Position numbers and translations under genes: made by a program. Below the pieces are notes generated by a model that saw only the letters and a list, made by a program, of their open reading frames with translations, was not told where the DNA came from and ran no database searches. This document shows positions 37,091 through 49,515 of a stretch of DNA of 64,000 nt, piece by piece; position 1 is the stretch's first letter; every line of letters starts with the position of its first letter. The DNA lies in the NCBI GenBank assembly GCA_034509735.1, contig JACGWO010000010.1, positions 12,971,193-13,035,192 on the forward strand. The letters run 5' to 3'. The DNA comes from Sesamum alatum (Eukaryota; Streptophyta; Magnoliopsida; Lamiales; Pedaliaceae).

Positions 37091-40000
37091 TATGCTATGG
37101 GTGAAAGCGATTTTGAGTGCAGCCTACAATATGAATAAAGTTGTTGATTGCGCAATATAAATTCCTTAAGAGGAACCCCTTTTTTTGAGATCAGTGAGGT
37201 CAATGGGAATCTTAACTATGAAAGTGAAGATTCTTAGGGAATGCACTTATTTCTATGCAACGATCCAATTGCAAAAGTAATCTAAGCGACTCAAAAATCA
37301 ATGCGATTTTTTGACTTGGAAAAAGGATTCTCAAATTCTAGGAATAAGGAGTGAACATTAAATGTTCTTCATCAACTGTGCGTGATTAAGTAGGTGTCCT
37401 CCAAAATTATTTTCTAGATATTGATGAGTCGAATTTGAGAATTGATTTCACTTAACACTTTAAGTAGACAACTGCTTAAAGGGAATTGATAAGTTTAATG
37501 GCTAAGAACAAAGCTAAGAGAGCAAGTTGATCTTCTATCTACGTGCGAGATTCTTGAAAACATGTGAGTTCTGGAGGTCAAGTGCAAAGAGATTTTTTTT
37601 GTTAAAGTTCAACTGAGGCCGAAATATTTATACCTACTTGAGGGGTGTAGGTTTTCGAGACGTTCTCTATAAATAGTGAGATTTGTGTAAATTCCCTATA
37701 GCCACTATCGCCATTTTTCATCTAGGTTTTCCTAGTTGATGATAATTGACCTATCCAAATGAGAGTGGACATGAGAATCAATGTGGATCTTGTAGTGAAT
37801 TTAAGCAGTGGGGCAAGCATAAAGTTTGATGCTTGAAAGCTACATTTACCACTTGAATCATTGTCGAAGTAGTGATACTAGCGATTACATCATGCTATCA
37901 TTTGATAGGCTTAACGATGATCGAGAATGATCACCAGATATGTCAAACTAGTGGTAGAATTTAGCTATCATTGTTATGTGACTTAGGAAGTTTGATGACT
38001 AGAAGTGACATAGAGATATCACCAGACAGAGTGCTTGTCATTCACATGGACATAGGAGAAAGTATGATGCATACTTAGTGTTTAGATACTAAGATTTAAT
38101 ATTCATCACATTATCCTTATTGACGCTCAATAATCACAACGTTCTTAGTTAAATGACATGCCCTAAAATTGAAAGAAGAATAAAATTTATGTTAACTAGT
38201 GTGTGCAGTAGAACGTTTGGTGCACAATATGTGTACACAACTAGTCATGTGCTTAGCTATTAGAACAATGAGTAGATATTAATGTGATCCTTGATGCACA
38301 TTTTGTGATGCAACCGAGTGGGCAATAAGATAGCTATGGAAGTAATCAAAGATCAACTAGAGATTATCTGGGCATACTTTGGGAGCCTAGTATTGTTGGA
38401 AGACTTAGTATACTGATATAAGATATTATTGATGAGATGTGCACTGATTGAGTTGTTTTACAGCATGTTCTAAAGGCGGTATGATCACTTATTCCATTTA
38501 CCAAGCCTTAGTATGGATAAAGGCATGTTAGTGGTAAGGAATTATGTAGAACTTGATTCTTGTGACTTGTGAGAACATGCTATTAGTACTAAGTCTGAAA
38601 TGTATGAAATGTCACTAGGCCTTGATTGGCCCTCTTACACGGATGATTGCCTGGCGTTCTGATAGAAGTGGGACAAGACTTAGAGATCAAATCGTATAAG
38701 TGAGTCATGTGAGTGATCACCTTCGCACTTGAGAAGGAAGGAAGGACAATACTGAATCAAAAGTATCCTTAGCTAGACAAGCTAAGATGAATCATATATT
38801 TGACCGATTATGAAGTATGTCTGAACTTCATAAAAGGCCTATTTAGAGGAAAAAGTGCAAACTACTAGAAGGCATTAAGCGAGTGACTTTTTGGTGGAGC
38901 ATAAATCAGGCGCATGGATAGTGATTGGACTTAAGTTCATATGATGGTAAGAACAGTGACATGCCCAAGTTCAGTGGAAGCTCCATCCTAACATGTATTC
39001 GAACTACATGTGCTTTGAGATTATGGGGAGTGACTGAATGGGTCCCTTCTTTGTTAGTGTGTGATCCCATATTGTTTCTTGTACCCTTCGAAACTCTGGA
39101 CCATGTCATGAGATGTAAGCTTGATGACGCTACTTTAGCATGATAATCCAATGGCCATGTGGCATCTGTCTGCTGGGGCATGTCTAGAAAAGTTGTTATA
39201 ACCAAACGTATTGATATAAGAGACCGAGGAAGAACTAATTTGATAACGCACTTAAATCCTATTATTCATAGCTTGGGTGACTGTTTTAGAAAATGTCTAA
39301 CTAGTCATGAAGATAGATATATATTTAAGTGAGTTAAGAATACTATATTTGTTGAGGGATCTAAGAGATCCTTGATTAAGTGTGCCCATATAGTTTGGGG
39401 TACACAACTAGATGTTAAGTTGTAAGGTTATGTTAGTTCGGTGATGACTTAATATAACTCTCGTCACTGTTCCGTTCTCACTTGGTCGCACACTTCATTT
39501 CCGGTGCGAAGGGAAGAATATGATTTTGAGAAACCGAGATAATGGGTATCGTGGAAATTGAGTCCAATATGTATGAGTGAGAGATGTTGGACATGGGTTG
39601 CGTTTGTGGATCCATGAACCAATATGCATCCATATATAGAGCTTAAATTCTCCCAACTTGATTTTGGGATAAGGACTCCTCTAGGATAGACCCTATCTGA
39701 GATAGAGTTTGTAGTCTTTTAAATGCAAGGTTGCATAAGGACTCTTATTAAGAATAATGTTGAGTACACCTATAAATAGGGTAAATGATCAAAGAACACA
39801 AGTGATACCACTAATGAGATCATCAACAACATAAATACTCCTCTAAAATATACTCTCAATACTCTTTCTCAGTACTTCTCTCCATATCCTTCATTAGAGC
39901 ATCTCCAAAGACTCCAAGAATTTGAAGTGTGTAAATGAGTTGGTTACTCTGGTAGTAATCCACCAGGACGAGCAAGACGGGTTCGTGGTTTCCATAAACA

Positions 40001-40154
40001 ACTGGAGCAAGATTCAACATGGGGTATTTTGAACCAGTTCGTGAGGTGATCTTCACGACGATAAGAAAATGATGTTTATGATCCAATCAAGGAAAGGGCT
40101 TGTGGATGAACTAGATCTGAATGTGTGGATCGGCATACTTCCATTGTTACAGGA
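37091..40154. other. Unclassified repeat-like region with two TATAAATA boxes
   Basis: No convincing protein-coding match in about 3 kb. TATAAATA occurs at 37668-37675 and 39771-39778. A stretch starting TGTTGGACATGGGTTGCG at 39585 looks like another type of Copia LTR (TG start, TATA box, CT-rich start region after it). The expected 5' LTR of the minus-strand Copia is not present here. Probably old non-coding retrotransposon sequence. Confidence 0.45.
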
Positions 40155-40159
40155 TCTAA

Positions 40160-42345
40160 TGTTAGAATAGGTGACCAGAAAGTCAATTAGAATGGCTGTT
40201 CTGGGAACTATTCGTTGATCTTTATCAAAGTAATATTATACTGATGGATAAAGTAAGTATTCATCACTGGCAAAATGTGTTTGTTGTGCTTACTACTTAC
40301 ATTGAATGCCGTTTCAATGTCACAACAAATGCCCACAGACTGATTGGTTAAACCCATTGAGTTGAGCTGCGCATAGGTTGGCGGCTATGAAACCAACTCC
40401 TTGAGGGTCGATCTGAAATGTTCCAAGTCGAGGACCTCGAGTGCCCTATAGAGACTTGCACTAAGTATTGCATTCACTGGATGAGTGCCGAGTTTCATCG
40501 GTGCCAGACGTAGGTCGTCTATGCAATTTTAGTGGGTTAGTTGGCAAGGTAGTCGACTGACTGAACTGACTCACGGGAATCGTCATATGGAAGCCTTGGA
40601 GGCTTGGTCGGTATGACTGGAATTCCCAGTTCTGATAGTACGGGATTAGTCCTCGAACTTGAGGAATCATGGCAGTCGCATGCATATGAAGGTTGTATCT
40701 TGGATCTGGCGAGAGATGACCGTGTCTTTGATATGGTCATTATAAGCCTTGTCCAGTGCAGTCGGAGTATGTAGTGAGGACGGTGGATTCTAAGAGAGAA
40801 TCTGTCCCCTGTCAGTATTTGACAACTATGTCTCCTATGAGCTTTGAGATGGTTTCGATTCATTAAGTTTATGGCGGTAGCGATTGGTCGAGTAGGGAGT
40901 GGTTCCCTAGGTCGATCAATAGAGTAAACGCGTCTCTAATTTGAAGCATAGTTGCCTAGTCCAAGATGGGAACCGACATCCAATTCCATGCCCTAGACTA
41001 AGGCCGGGGGATGGTCCACGGAAGGATTGTACCTGTATGGAATTCGGAGACTATATGTTCACGCCAACATTCACCTAGTCTCTAGTGCCATGGACCGTTG
41101 CTAGATGGCCACCCATGGTAACGGGCATTTTTTATTAATGGTTAATCAGAAATAATTAATTAAATTAGATTTAATTAATCAATTGTGTTGGACACAAGCC
41201 CAAGTCTAGCTGAGGGTGAACCTAAAGAGTCACACATAAATTACTATGGAAATAATGGAATTAATTTGGAATTAATTCTTGAAGAAGTGAATTAATTTAA
41301 TCGGATTAAATTAATTCAAGGAGAATATAAATGATTGGATCATTTATTGGAAAATCCATTGGATGGATGGCCCAAGAATTAATTAATTAGATTAATTAAT
41401 TTTGGGCTTAATACCTTTAAATTAATTGGATTAATTTATTAGGTTTCGTTTAATTAAATGATTGGATCAATTAATTAGTGTTTGAGCTTATGTATATTTA
41501 ATTGGATTAAATAAATATTTGGATTTAAATAAGATTTAAAATTAATTGGATTAATTTGAAATCCATGGATCAATTAATTTAAATGGATTACATCAAGACC
41601 AGTCAAGACCGGTCCATGACTTGAAATCAAAGCTCAAAGGTTTGATGCAAGTTTAAGAGGAGTTAAAAGTCCTCCATGTAAGCAATGATGTGGCTCCATG
41701 TAACCAATGATGTGGCTTGCCATGATGGCTAGGTGGTCCACAAATTGTGCTAATATGGTTGGAGGTTGAGCACAAGTTGTGCATTAGTGTGTAGGTGGTT
41801 TTGAAAACTACCTACAACTACACAACACATGTATACACTTTTCAACTCCCTAACTTGCACTCTCTCCTCACACAAGCCAAGAAATTTCCAGCTTTTTTCT
41901 CCATTTTTTGAGTTCTCTTTGAATTAGATTCAAGATGAGAACATGAGAAATACGTATACACTAATCAATAGTGTAATACGTTTTTCGTTTCTTCCTTGAT
42001 CTAGCTTTTACCTAGCAGTAGATGTAGATTTGCTTCCATTGATGTGGTGAGGAGAAATTAGAGGGTTCTAATTTGAATCCTAAGTGAACGGAAAAGGAAC
42101 TAAAAGAGAATCAAAGCTTGTTGCCGTTGTACATGTGAAACGAAAAAGGTATGTTTCTATTTTAATTATTGCACTTTTTCGTTTTCTCCTCTAGCCACAT
42201 GTTCAAGTATGGTTTTCTTTATGTTATGATGCTTTTGAACAACACCGAACGTCCCGGAATTCAAAGGGAACACCCCTTTGCAATTATTTTTAATTTCATT
42301 TATTTTACACTTCCGCCGCATTCCCGAATCGTACCGATTCTTTCA
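40160..42345 (+). mobile_element. Copia solo LTR copy D
   Basis: Starts TGTTAGAATAGGTGACCAGA and ends CGATTCTTTCA. It is flanked by the perfect 5-bp duplication TCTAA (40155-40159 and 42346-42350). Length 2186 bp. A single LTR with a target duplication is the product of recombination between the two LTRs of a once complete element. Confidence 0.93.
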
Positions 42346-42568
42346 TCTAATCCATAATTATGTGCAACGTATTAATTAATTTGTGCGCACATGCGAGACA
42401 ACACAATTTATCCATTGTTTTTACCAATAGTATATATTCTCATAAAATTAAATATGTAATATATTTGACACATATAGGAAATATCGACACTTAATATTAA
42501 AATAATATGGAAATGTCTTAAGTCAAATACATGGCTTAAAAACTATACGTAATTAATCATTATTATAA

Positions 42569-43096
42569 GGAATAATTACACGGTCCTCTTTTGAGGTTCG
42601 ATGAAATAACACGTAGACCCCATCTAATTTGAAAAATTACACCTAATATTCTTGATATTTATTTTCATCCAATAAAATAAATTCATCTGTTTGTAAAATT
42701 CACAAAATTAGCTGACATAAGCAAAAATATTGAATGAATATCCGTATTTATCTCAATTGACTTATAGCCTCATTGTAGTTCAAAAAATATTTGTTAACTA
42801 AACTATGGGTGAATATGTATCTTCTCATTTGCCATAACATGTGAAGATGTATAAGGGTAGTTTGGTCGTAAAAGATTTATTTGACCAACAATAAGTTAGT
42901 AATAAGTCAATCAAGGATAAATGTGAATTTTCATTCAATTTTTTGGTTGATACTAGCAAATTTTGTAAATGACTGATGGATGAATCTATTTGATGGACCA
43001 AAAAAAAGATCCGAAGTATTAAATATAATTTTTCAAACCACATAAATTTTGTTGTAATTATACTAAAACCTCAAGGGAGTGCGGTGTAATTATCCC
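42569..43096. mobile_element. Mutator-like MITE with 9-bp target duplication
   Basis: Terminal inverted repeats GGAATAATTACAC at the left and, in reverse complement, GGGATAATTACAC at the right. The 9-bp duplication TTATTATAA flanks it at 42560-42568 and 43097-43105. Length 528 bp, non-coding. A 9-bp duplication is typical of the Mutator superfamily. Confidence 0.9.
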
Positions 43097-43289
43097 TTAT
43101 TATAAGCAAATACAGTTTGAAATATAGATCCAAACTTCTCTATTCGTAAGTTTTCCATATGAAATAAATAACGGGAAAAAAAGATTGGAAAAGGGAGAAG
43201 AATAAAATTGACAGGAAAAAAAAATTATTTTCACAATCTTAGAAGTAAAAAAATCAAATTGAGTAATTTCTCTTTCTCTTTTTCTTAAT

Positions 43290-43635
43290 TAGGGAAAATT
43301 GCATTTTATGCCCCACAAATTAGTCTTCTTGGGATTTTGTCCATTATTTTTGAACTTACTACATTGCATCCCATAACTCCAAACATTTGCAATTTTAATC
43401 CCAAATCTTAATTCTGTTAAATTTCGGACGTAAATGTCAAATGCATGGTGCAGGCTGCGTTAAGTTTCGGGGGGAATTAATGCTATTTCCGCTACAAATT
43501 TAACGAAATTAAGTTGGGACTAACATTGCAATATTTTTAGAACAACGGAATGTAATGTGCTAAGTTCAAAAATAAATGGGACCAAAATCATAAGAGTCTA
43601 ACTTGTGGGACGTAAAACTTTTCCTATAAACTATC
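43290..43635. mobile_element. TIR/foldback MITE downstream of NET2
   Basis: The left arm GGGAAAATTGCATTTTATGC is mirrored by the right arm, which in reverse complement reads GGAAAAGTTTTACGTCCCAC. Matching continues (CCCACAAATTAGTCTTCTTG against CCCACAAGTTAGACTCTTAT, and TTTTTGAACTTA in both). No coding capacity. Target duplication not clear. Confidence 0.75.
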
Positions 43636-44104
43636 ATATTTCTTAAAATTTCAAAAAAGAAAAAAAAGCCCTAGTCATGTCCCTAATTATACCACTGTGT
43701 CTTGTTCGTGTCCGACACTGTGTTTTGTATGTATCCGACACTGTGTCTTGTTTTGTTATGTTTAATTTTTAGACACGTAAATATAGTAGTGTCCAACACG
43801 TGTCGGTGTCGCTTTGGTGTTTGGTACGAGTTAGACACTCCACAGTGTGATTTGTTAAGTGTCACTTGATTATAGATAATAACTTCATGAACTCTAGATG
43901 AATAATCCTCCAAAGTAACTGCCGAGAATACTCTATCACACAAAGAAAAGTCGAGCTCTACAAACTACGGGAATCTGACAGTTTACAACGAAGCTCCTGC
44001 TTCAGACGACCCGAAAAACCAAAACAAAAATAAAGTTTCCTTCATCTATCATTACATGAACTTCTAAAAAAAAAAAAGCACCTCAACAAAAATGAGATTA
44101 AGAA
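43636..44104. other. NET2 3' flank
   Basis: Non-coding sequence after the NET2 stop, including the likely 3' untranslated region. No gene seen. A short open frame at 43943-43683 (-) has no family similarity. Confidence 0.4.
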
Positions 44105-47100
44105 TTAATGATCTGCAATACGAGGAGCAGTCTTCGGGACATGGTATCTTTTGTACGGATGCATGCAGGAGAAGATAGAATGCTTCTGTTTCTTCTTCGT
44201 TCCAAAGATAAACGACCGTAGAGGAATTCGGGGCCGGTTCAAACTATCCTGTTGATCACTAGAAATGCCAAACTCGTTGTTCAACTCTTTTAGCGTCTCT
44301 TCGACTTCAAGTTCAAGTTTGTGGACATGATCTAAGCCCGCCTGCAATTCTTCTCTGACCTTGTTGTTTTCGTGCTTCATGTTAAGAATCTCGCCCTGGA
44401 ACTTTGCAGCTTGATGGCTGCTGAATCGAATTTCGTCCTCCTCGACGCCTTCCTTTAAGGCTTTCGTGATGGCCTCTTGGATGCTGCACAATGATGCAAA
44501 TCTTTGTTTCAGCTCGTCTTTTAAAGACATGCTTTGGTCCAACCACAAGTGTAGCGCCGTCTGTATTTCTCTCAAGTGCTTGTAGATTGGCCTGACTTCT
44601 GATTTTATTTGTGCTGGAAAATTCTTGTCTGGTTTCCTTTTCTCTTTGAGTTTCGAAATTTCATCTTGTAGATCGTGAACTTCATTCTTGAACTTCTGCA
44701 CCTGATGAAAAGTAGTGCTAAATCTTAACCAGAAGTCCAGGTTCTCGTCTAGCAATGCATCGATATCTGTCCGGAGCTTTTCTTCAACTTTCGAGATAGA
44801 TGGAGATCTGTCCATGAATACCAATTTGATTTCGTCGTCTTGGTTTGTGATGGGAATATTGGCATCTTTATTTGCATCCGAATCCTCATTTCCTGAATCA
44901 GGCTTAACGCTGCGGTCTTCAGAAGAAGTAGATTGTTGGCTGGTATCTTCCTTCACATCCTTATCTCCTTGCACAAGGTTTAACCTTTGGCGTAGATTTT
45001 GAATTTCTTCATCCCTCTTCCCGATCGCTTTCTTTAGCTCTCTAATTTGCAATGTTATATCAAATTGGCTATCCCTTTCTTTCTTCTCCATAACACTTAG
45101 CTTCTTCTTAACATCCTTATAGTTCCTAAGAATCGTTGTATATTCTTTAAGAAGAATCTTCTCTCGGTCCTCCATGCCGCTTAAGAGCATCTCCTGCCAG
45201 TTTATCTCTTTGTCAAGATCATTGGGAGGATCCACAGGAACCTGTTCCTTTGGCTTCCGGTCAAAGAATGAAACTGATTTTCTGATTCCTTTAGGTGGAG
45301 ATGGATCGGAATCCTGGACATCCACATCCACTTCTTTGACATCCTCAACATCTTCTATTTTGGAAGCACTCTCACCTTGAGCTGGCACGTCTTTGTGATT
45401 TTTGTGCTTCCCTGGCAACTTGTCTTCAGAAGGTGACGAATCGGGTTCCTCTATCTCATCGTCTGGTTTTACACAAGATAGTCTCTCAGACAAGTGATCA
45501 AGACTGGAACGCGCTTCAGCAAAGTTTGATTGGAGACTGCTATGATGGTTTTCGACATTCTTGTTCAAATCCTGGATCTTGTTCAGTTTTTCTTCCATTT
45601 CTTTCACCCTGCTGCTTAAATTATGAGTGTCGTCAATCAGATGCTCATTCTCATTTTCCAAATGCCGAATCTGTGCATTAAGATCATCAGTTTCCATTCT
45701 TAACGTGTTCACAAGAACCGTCTGGGACGATACTGCAGTTTCTAAACTGATCACCTTATTGACCAGCTGATCAATCTTCTCTGCCATTTGAGACACTGTC
45801 AGATTTGCCAATGAGCTCAAATCCAACCTTTCTTTAGTATTATCCGGAAAACCTTCGATTTCCCTCGTTTCTCGTATCAAGGCATCCACATCTCTACCTC
45901 GGCTTTGTGATTCACCTCCTGCCTTTCTACCCTTTTCATCACGTTCACTCGGCTCTTCTTCACCAAGTCGTTCCCGCTGATACTTCTGTCTGAGGGACTG
46001 CACGCGTTGACTCGCTTCCTCAATTCTCTTATATTCCTCTCTTGCTTCTCTCGTCGACTTTTCTTGCTTCTCCATCAACATTGCCAATGTTTCTTGACAC
46101 GTTTTAAGGGCCGCCTCAGCCATTAAAGTCCGAGCCTCATCATCCTCAATGACACTGCCCATATTAAACTCATCCTGCAACCTCGACACCCTTTTCTGCA
46201 TATCCATAATCTGGTTCTCGATCTCCCAGTACTTTGCCACCCCACTTTCATAGGAGCTCTTGACAAACTCTTTGACGGTCTGCAACGCTAGAATTTCTTT
46301 CTGAAGCTTGTTTATCTCTTGCAGGGTTTCATCTTTGGTCAAACCAGATTTCTCATCAGCAGCTTTGATCCAATTTTCCGCTTTTGATGGTTTCCTGCGA
46401 TGAAATTGCTTTGAAGCTGCAGACATAATCCTCTGTAAATCCTTACTCGGCGCCTTGGGAACTTGTGGAACGTTCAACATATTCAGTTCTGGGATCTGTG
46501 GTTTCTCTGGAATTTTGGGGGTGGGGCAGTACTCGTCCTCCCCCATTTCAAACTGAACCTGTTCTGGAAACACAGTTGCGATTGTATGATTGGCGTTTTG
46601 GAGTTCTTTCGATAAGAGGTCGTAACGGTCTCCCATCGCCCGGAACGCCTTGTAAACTTCTTCGACATTGCTTATGAGCTCCGGCCTCCTCTTGTAGTAC
46701 ATCTCGGCCCTCTTGGCGAACGAGTCTCCGTCCTCATCAATTAGCTTAAGTATCCCTTGCACTTTCTCTTCCATGTCTGCAAGGGCGACAACATCTCATA
46801 TTAGGGCAAGTATACTATTTTGAACGTTATTATGATATGATAAATTAATGAATGATATTATTTAAGATAAATAGTTGTAAGTTAATATAATATTTTATTT
46901 ACTTATTATGATATGTTGTAGGATTGTAGGCAAATATAGATCGACTCTAGGGGAAAATTGTAATTGTTTTTACACTTGAGGATATTAAAGTAAATATAAT
47001 ACTCAATAGAAGTGCTATATGGACCAATACATACATGATAACTTGACTCAATTTTTGAACGAAATACCACCTCTTGGATTTATCATTCATTATAATGGGC

Positions 47101-49515
47101 CATTGTAAATCAAGGTCCCATACTTTTTCAAATAAACATAAATTTGGGAGTGATTAGGCTATAAATTAAGCCTAATCATGAGTAGTAAATATGACCTTAG
47201 TCTAAGGAAACACATTATGCTATTTTGGTCCCTAAATAATGCCACTAAAACAGTTTTGGTTCTCAAACTTTTTAAAGTTGCAATATTAGTCCTCAAACAT
47301 TTTTTTGTAAGCACTTTCGGTCCTTCCGTTAGTTTGGACGTTATACTTGTTGGAAATTCATTTTTTTTTTTTGTCAAAAAATGTTATTTTACTCCTATTT
47401 TGTGCTATTTTTCAACTTTTAGTCTAATACACTTATTTTTTTTCATTTTTCTTTAAACTTAAAGAGATAAAAAATCAAAAAAAATATTAAATTTAAACAA
47501 AAAATTTGCTATATAATCTTCACAAAATTTATCAATAATCTATTTTGTATATAATACAATACCTAAAACATGTGCAAAGCAGAAAACAACATAAATATTG
47601 GAAAAATAAATATCCATGCACTAATTCAACATCGAAACAATAATTTAACATAACGTTCAACAATCTCAAATTGAATAGTCTCATAATCTTAACTTTAACA
47701 TTCCACAATCTCAAACATTAATTAAATAAGAATCTAATTCATAATCTTACTACAAAATATAACATCATCCTTGCTGACTAACTAAAAGTTGAAAAATAGT
47801 ACAAAAATAACATAATTTTTTGGTTTTTTTTTTTTCTGTTTAAGTTTGAAGAAAAATGCAAAAACATAAGTTTATTAGACTAAAAATTAAAAAATAGCAC
47901 AAAATAGGAGTAAAATAATATTTTTTTTTTTAAAAAAAAGAATTTCCGTCAAGTATAACGGCCGAACTAACGGAAGGACCGAAAATGCTTAAAAAATAAA
48001 TGTTTGAAGACTAATATTACAACTTCAAAAAATTTAAGGACCAAAACTGCTATAGTAACATTATTTAGGGACCAAAATTGTATTTATCCCCAATTTCCCC
48101 CATGTAAAATGATAAATGGACAAAAAACTCGCTGAACAAGTAAAAGGGCAATTCGCCCTATGAGCTTTTAGATAAGAAGCTTACCACCCCTGTTCGTCTG
48201 GACCTGATAACATTTTTGTTAAAACAAAATTACCTTTATGTATATCTATACTAATTTAAAAAGGAAGGACTCTCCATATTCACAAACAATGGTCAAGGAT
48301 ACTGCTGCACTGCTCTTTAACTGATAAGATAACTAACTTATTCAACTTTCAAATTTTACATTAACTGATAAATTAGTTTTTTTTCTTTATTTTCTTTTTA
48401 ATATTATGTATTAATTTATATGTTATTCTTATTTAAAATAATACATTTTAAAACACAAAAAAATTATTTATTATATGCACATAGAGACAACGTGCTACAA
48501 CGGTAAATATATCTAAATATTAACAGTTCAACTGCATATGGGAATGTAATTCACCTTATATGCTTTTCTATTGGTAAATGGTGGAAAAAAAAAATTATGC
48601 AAGTCTAAAGTCAAGTACCAGTTACACTGAGTAGGGCGCGTATCCTTTTTAAAAGTTTAAGGGGCCAATGAGTTGCGGTTTCTTTTTTCCTTTCATGCGG
48701 GTTTTTGGGGCCATTAAGGTTTCATAGGTAGACTGTTGCACTCAACCCTCTAATCTAAGGCCAAAGGAATTTGCAAACATGGAGTACCATGCAGGGGAAA
48801 TGGACTATCTATATCAACTATACTACCACTAGAAAAAATATTAATAAGGCCTACGATTTTATTGGTTATGGAATTAGGGCTGTGGTAACTAACTATTATT
48901 AACCAAGGCTAAACAAAAATCGATGCAAATACTTAATTTATCCACCAAGAAAATGACTTTTGCTATGATCCATGGTAAATATTTTTGCCATTGCTTTTAG
49001 CCATCACAAATGCATTAGCCACACTCGTAAAACTCCACGGCTAACAACCGTTGCGTGGTTATTGACTTTTTACTACGGTTATTTAGTTTTAAGTAAATCA
49101 ATTAGCCATGGTTATGTGTTATTTCTTCTAGTGTGCCGAACCATACTGATCAGCAAATATACTGAATATTCAATACTTTTCTAGCCAATTTCTCCTGTTT
49201 TCTGCAACTCCCATTGGGAATTCAGGACCAGAGTTAACGTTGAATCTGTGGATGTCAAAAACATGCTCCTAATAGATAGACAATTTCAATGATCCAAAGA
49301 ATTTTTTTTTTTATCTAGATATGTATAAAGCATTGGAATTAATCCCTACAAGAACTTGACAAATTAACCAAAAATCACTTCATTGGATTGATCAAAACTA
49401 AGAATAAGGCGGTTTCAATACCTTGAAGGCTCTGCTCGAGCCATTTCGATTGCTTTGTCCGAATGTGGCTTGCCCACCACCATGAATACGCATTGCTTGC
49501 AGCTCTCTGTAACAT
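44105..49515 (-). CDS. NET2: NETWORKED 2 (NET2/KIP1-like) actin-binding protein, two exons, complete
   Basis: Binds filamentous actin through an N-terminal NAB domain. NET2 proteins in Arabidopsis act mainly in pollen and link actin to the plasma membrane through receptor kinases (family knowledge). Exon 1 is 49515-49422 and exon 2 is 46776-44105. They join as Gln31, then a split GAC codon, then MEEKVQGIL. Total 921 residues, the usual size. Exon 1 encodes MLQRAASNAYSWWWASHIRT, the conserved Trp-rich start of NAB. Exon 2 continues with DEDGDSFAKRAEMYYKRRPE and RAMGDRYDLLSKEL, which complete NAB by about residue 85. Most of the rest is predicted coiled coil with Glu/Lys-rich heptads, with an acidic linker around DVEDVKEVDVDVQDSDPSP and a basic C-terminus FGTKKKQKHSIF. 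The Met at 46774 also opens a long frame, but starting there would remove the first third of NAB. Member assignment (A-D) is not possible. Confidence 0.95.
47215..48088. mobile_element. Long foldback element in the NET2 intron, arms of about 240 bp
   Basis: The left arm (about 47222-47463) and right arm (about 47837-48080) are inverted copies. Examples: TTTTGGTCCCTAAATAATG against CATTATTTAGGGACCAAAA, TCCTTCCGTTAGTTTGGACG against a right arm with CGGCCGAACTAACGGAAGGA, and ATTTTACTCCTATTTTGTGC against GCACAAAATAGGAGTAAAAT. The loop is about 370 bp. Non-coding. No clear target duplication. Confidence 0.88.
48827..49133. mobile_element. CACTA-type MITE in the NET2 intron
   Basis: Left end CACTAGAAAAAATA and right end, in reverse complement, CACTAGAAGAAATA: the En/Spm (CACTA) terminal pattern. 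Flanking trinucleotides are TAC and TGC, a near-match to the expected 3-bp duplication. 307 bp, non-coding. Confidence 0.8.

Larger units (their letters stand above)
46777..49421 (-). other. NET2 intron 1 (2.6 kb) loaded with transposons
   Basis: Donor GTATTG at 49421-49416 and acceptor TTGCAG at 46782-46777. The intron contains a long foldback element and a CACTA-like MITE, reported separately. Otherwise AT-rich, no gene seen. Confidence 0.85.

Noticed and set aside
44105..46774. Intronless NET2 starting at Met 46774
   Set aside because: It would lack the first third of the NAB domain, which is present in a correctly spliced upstream exon.
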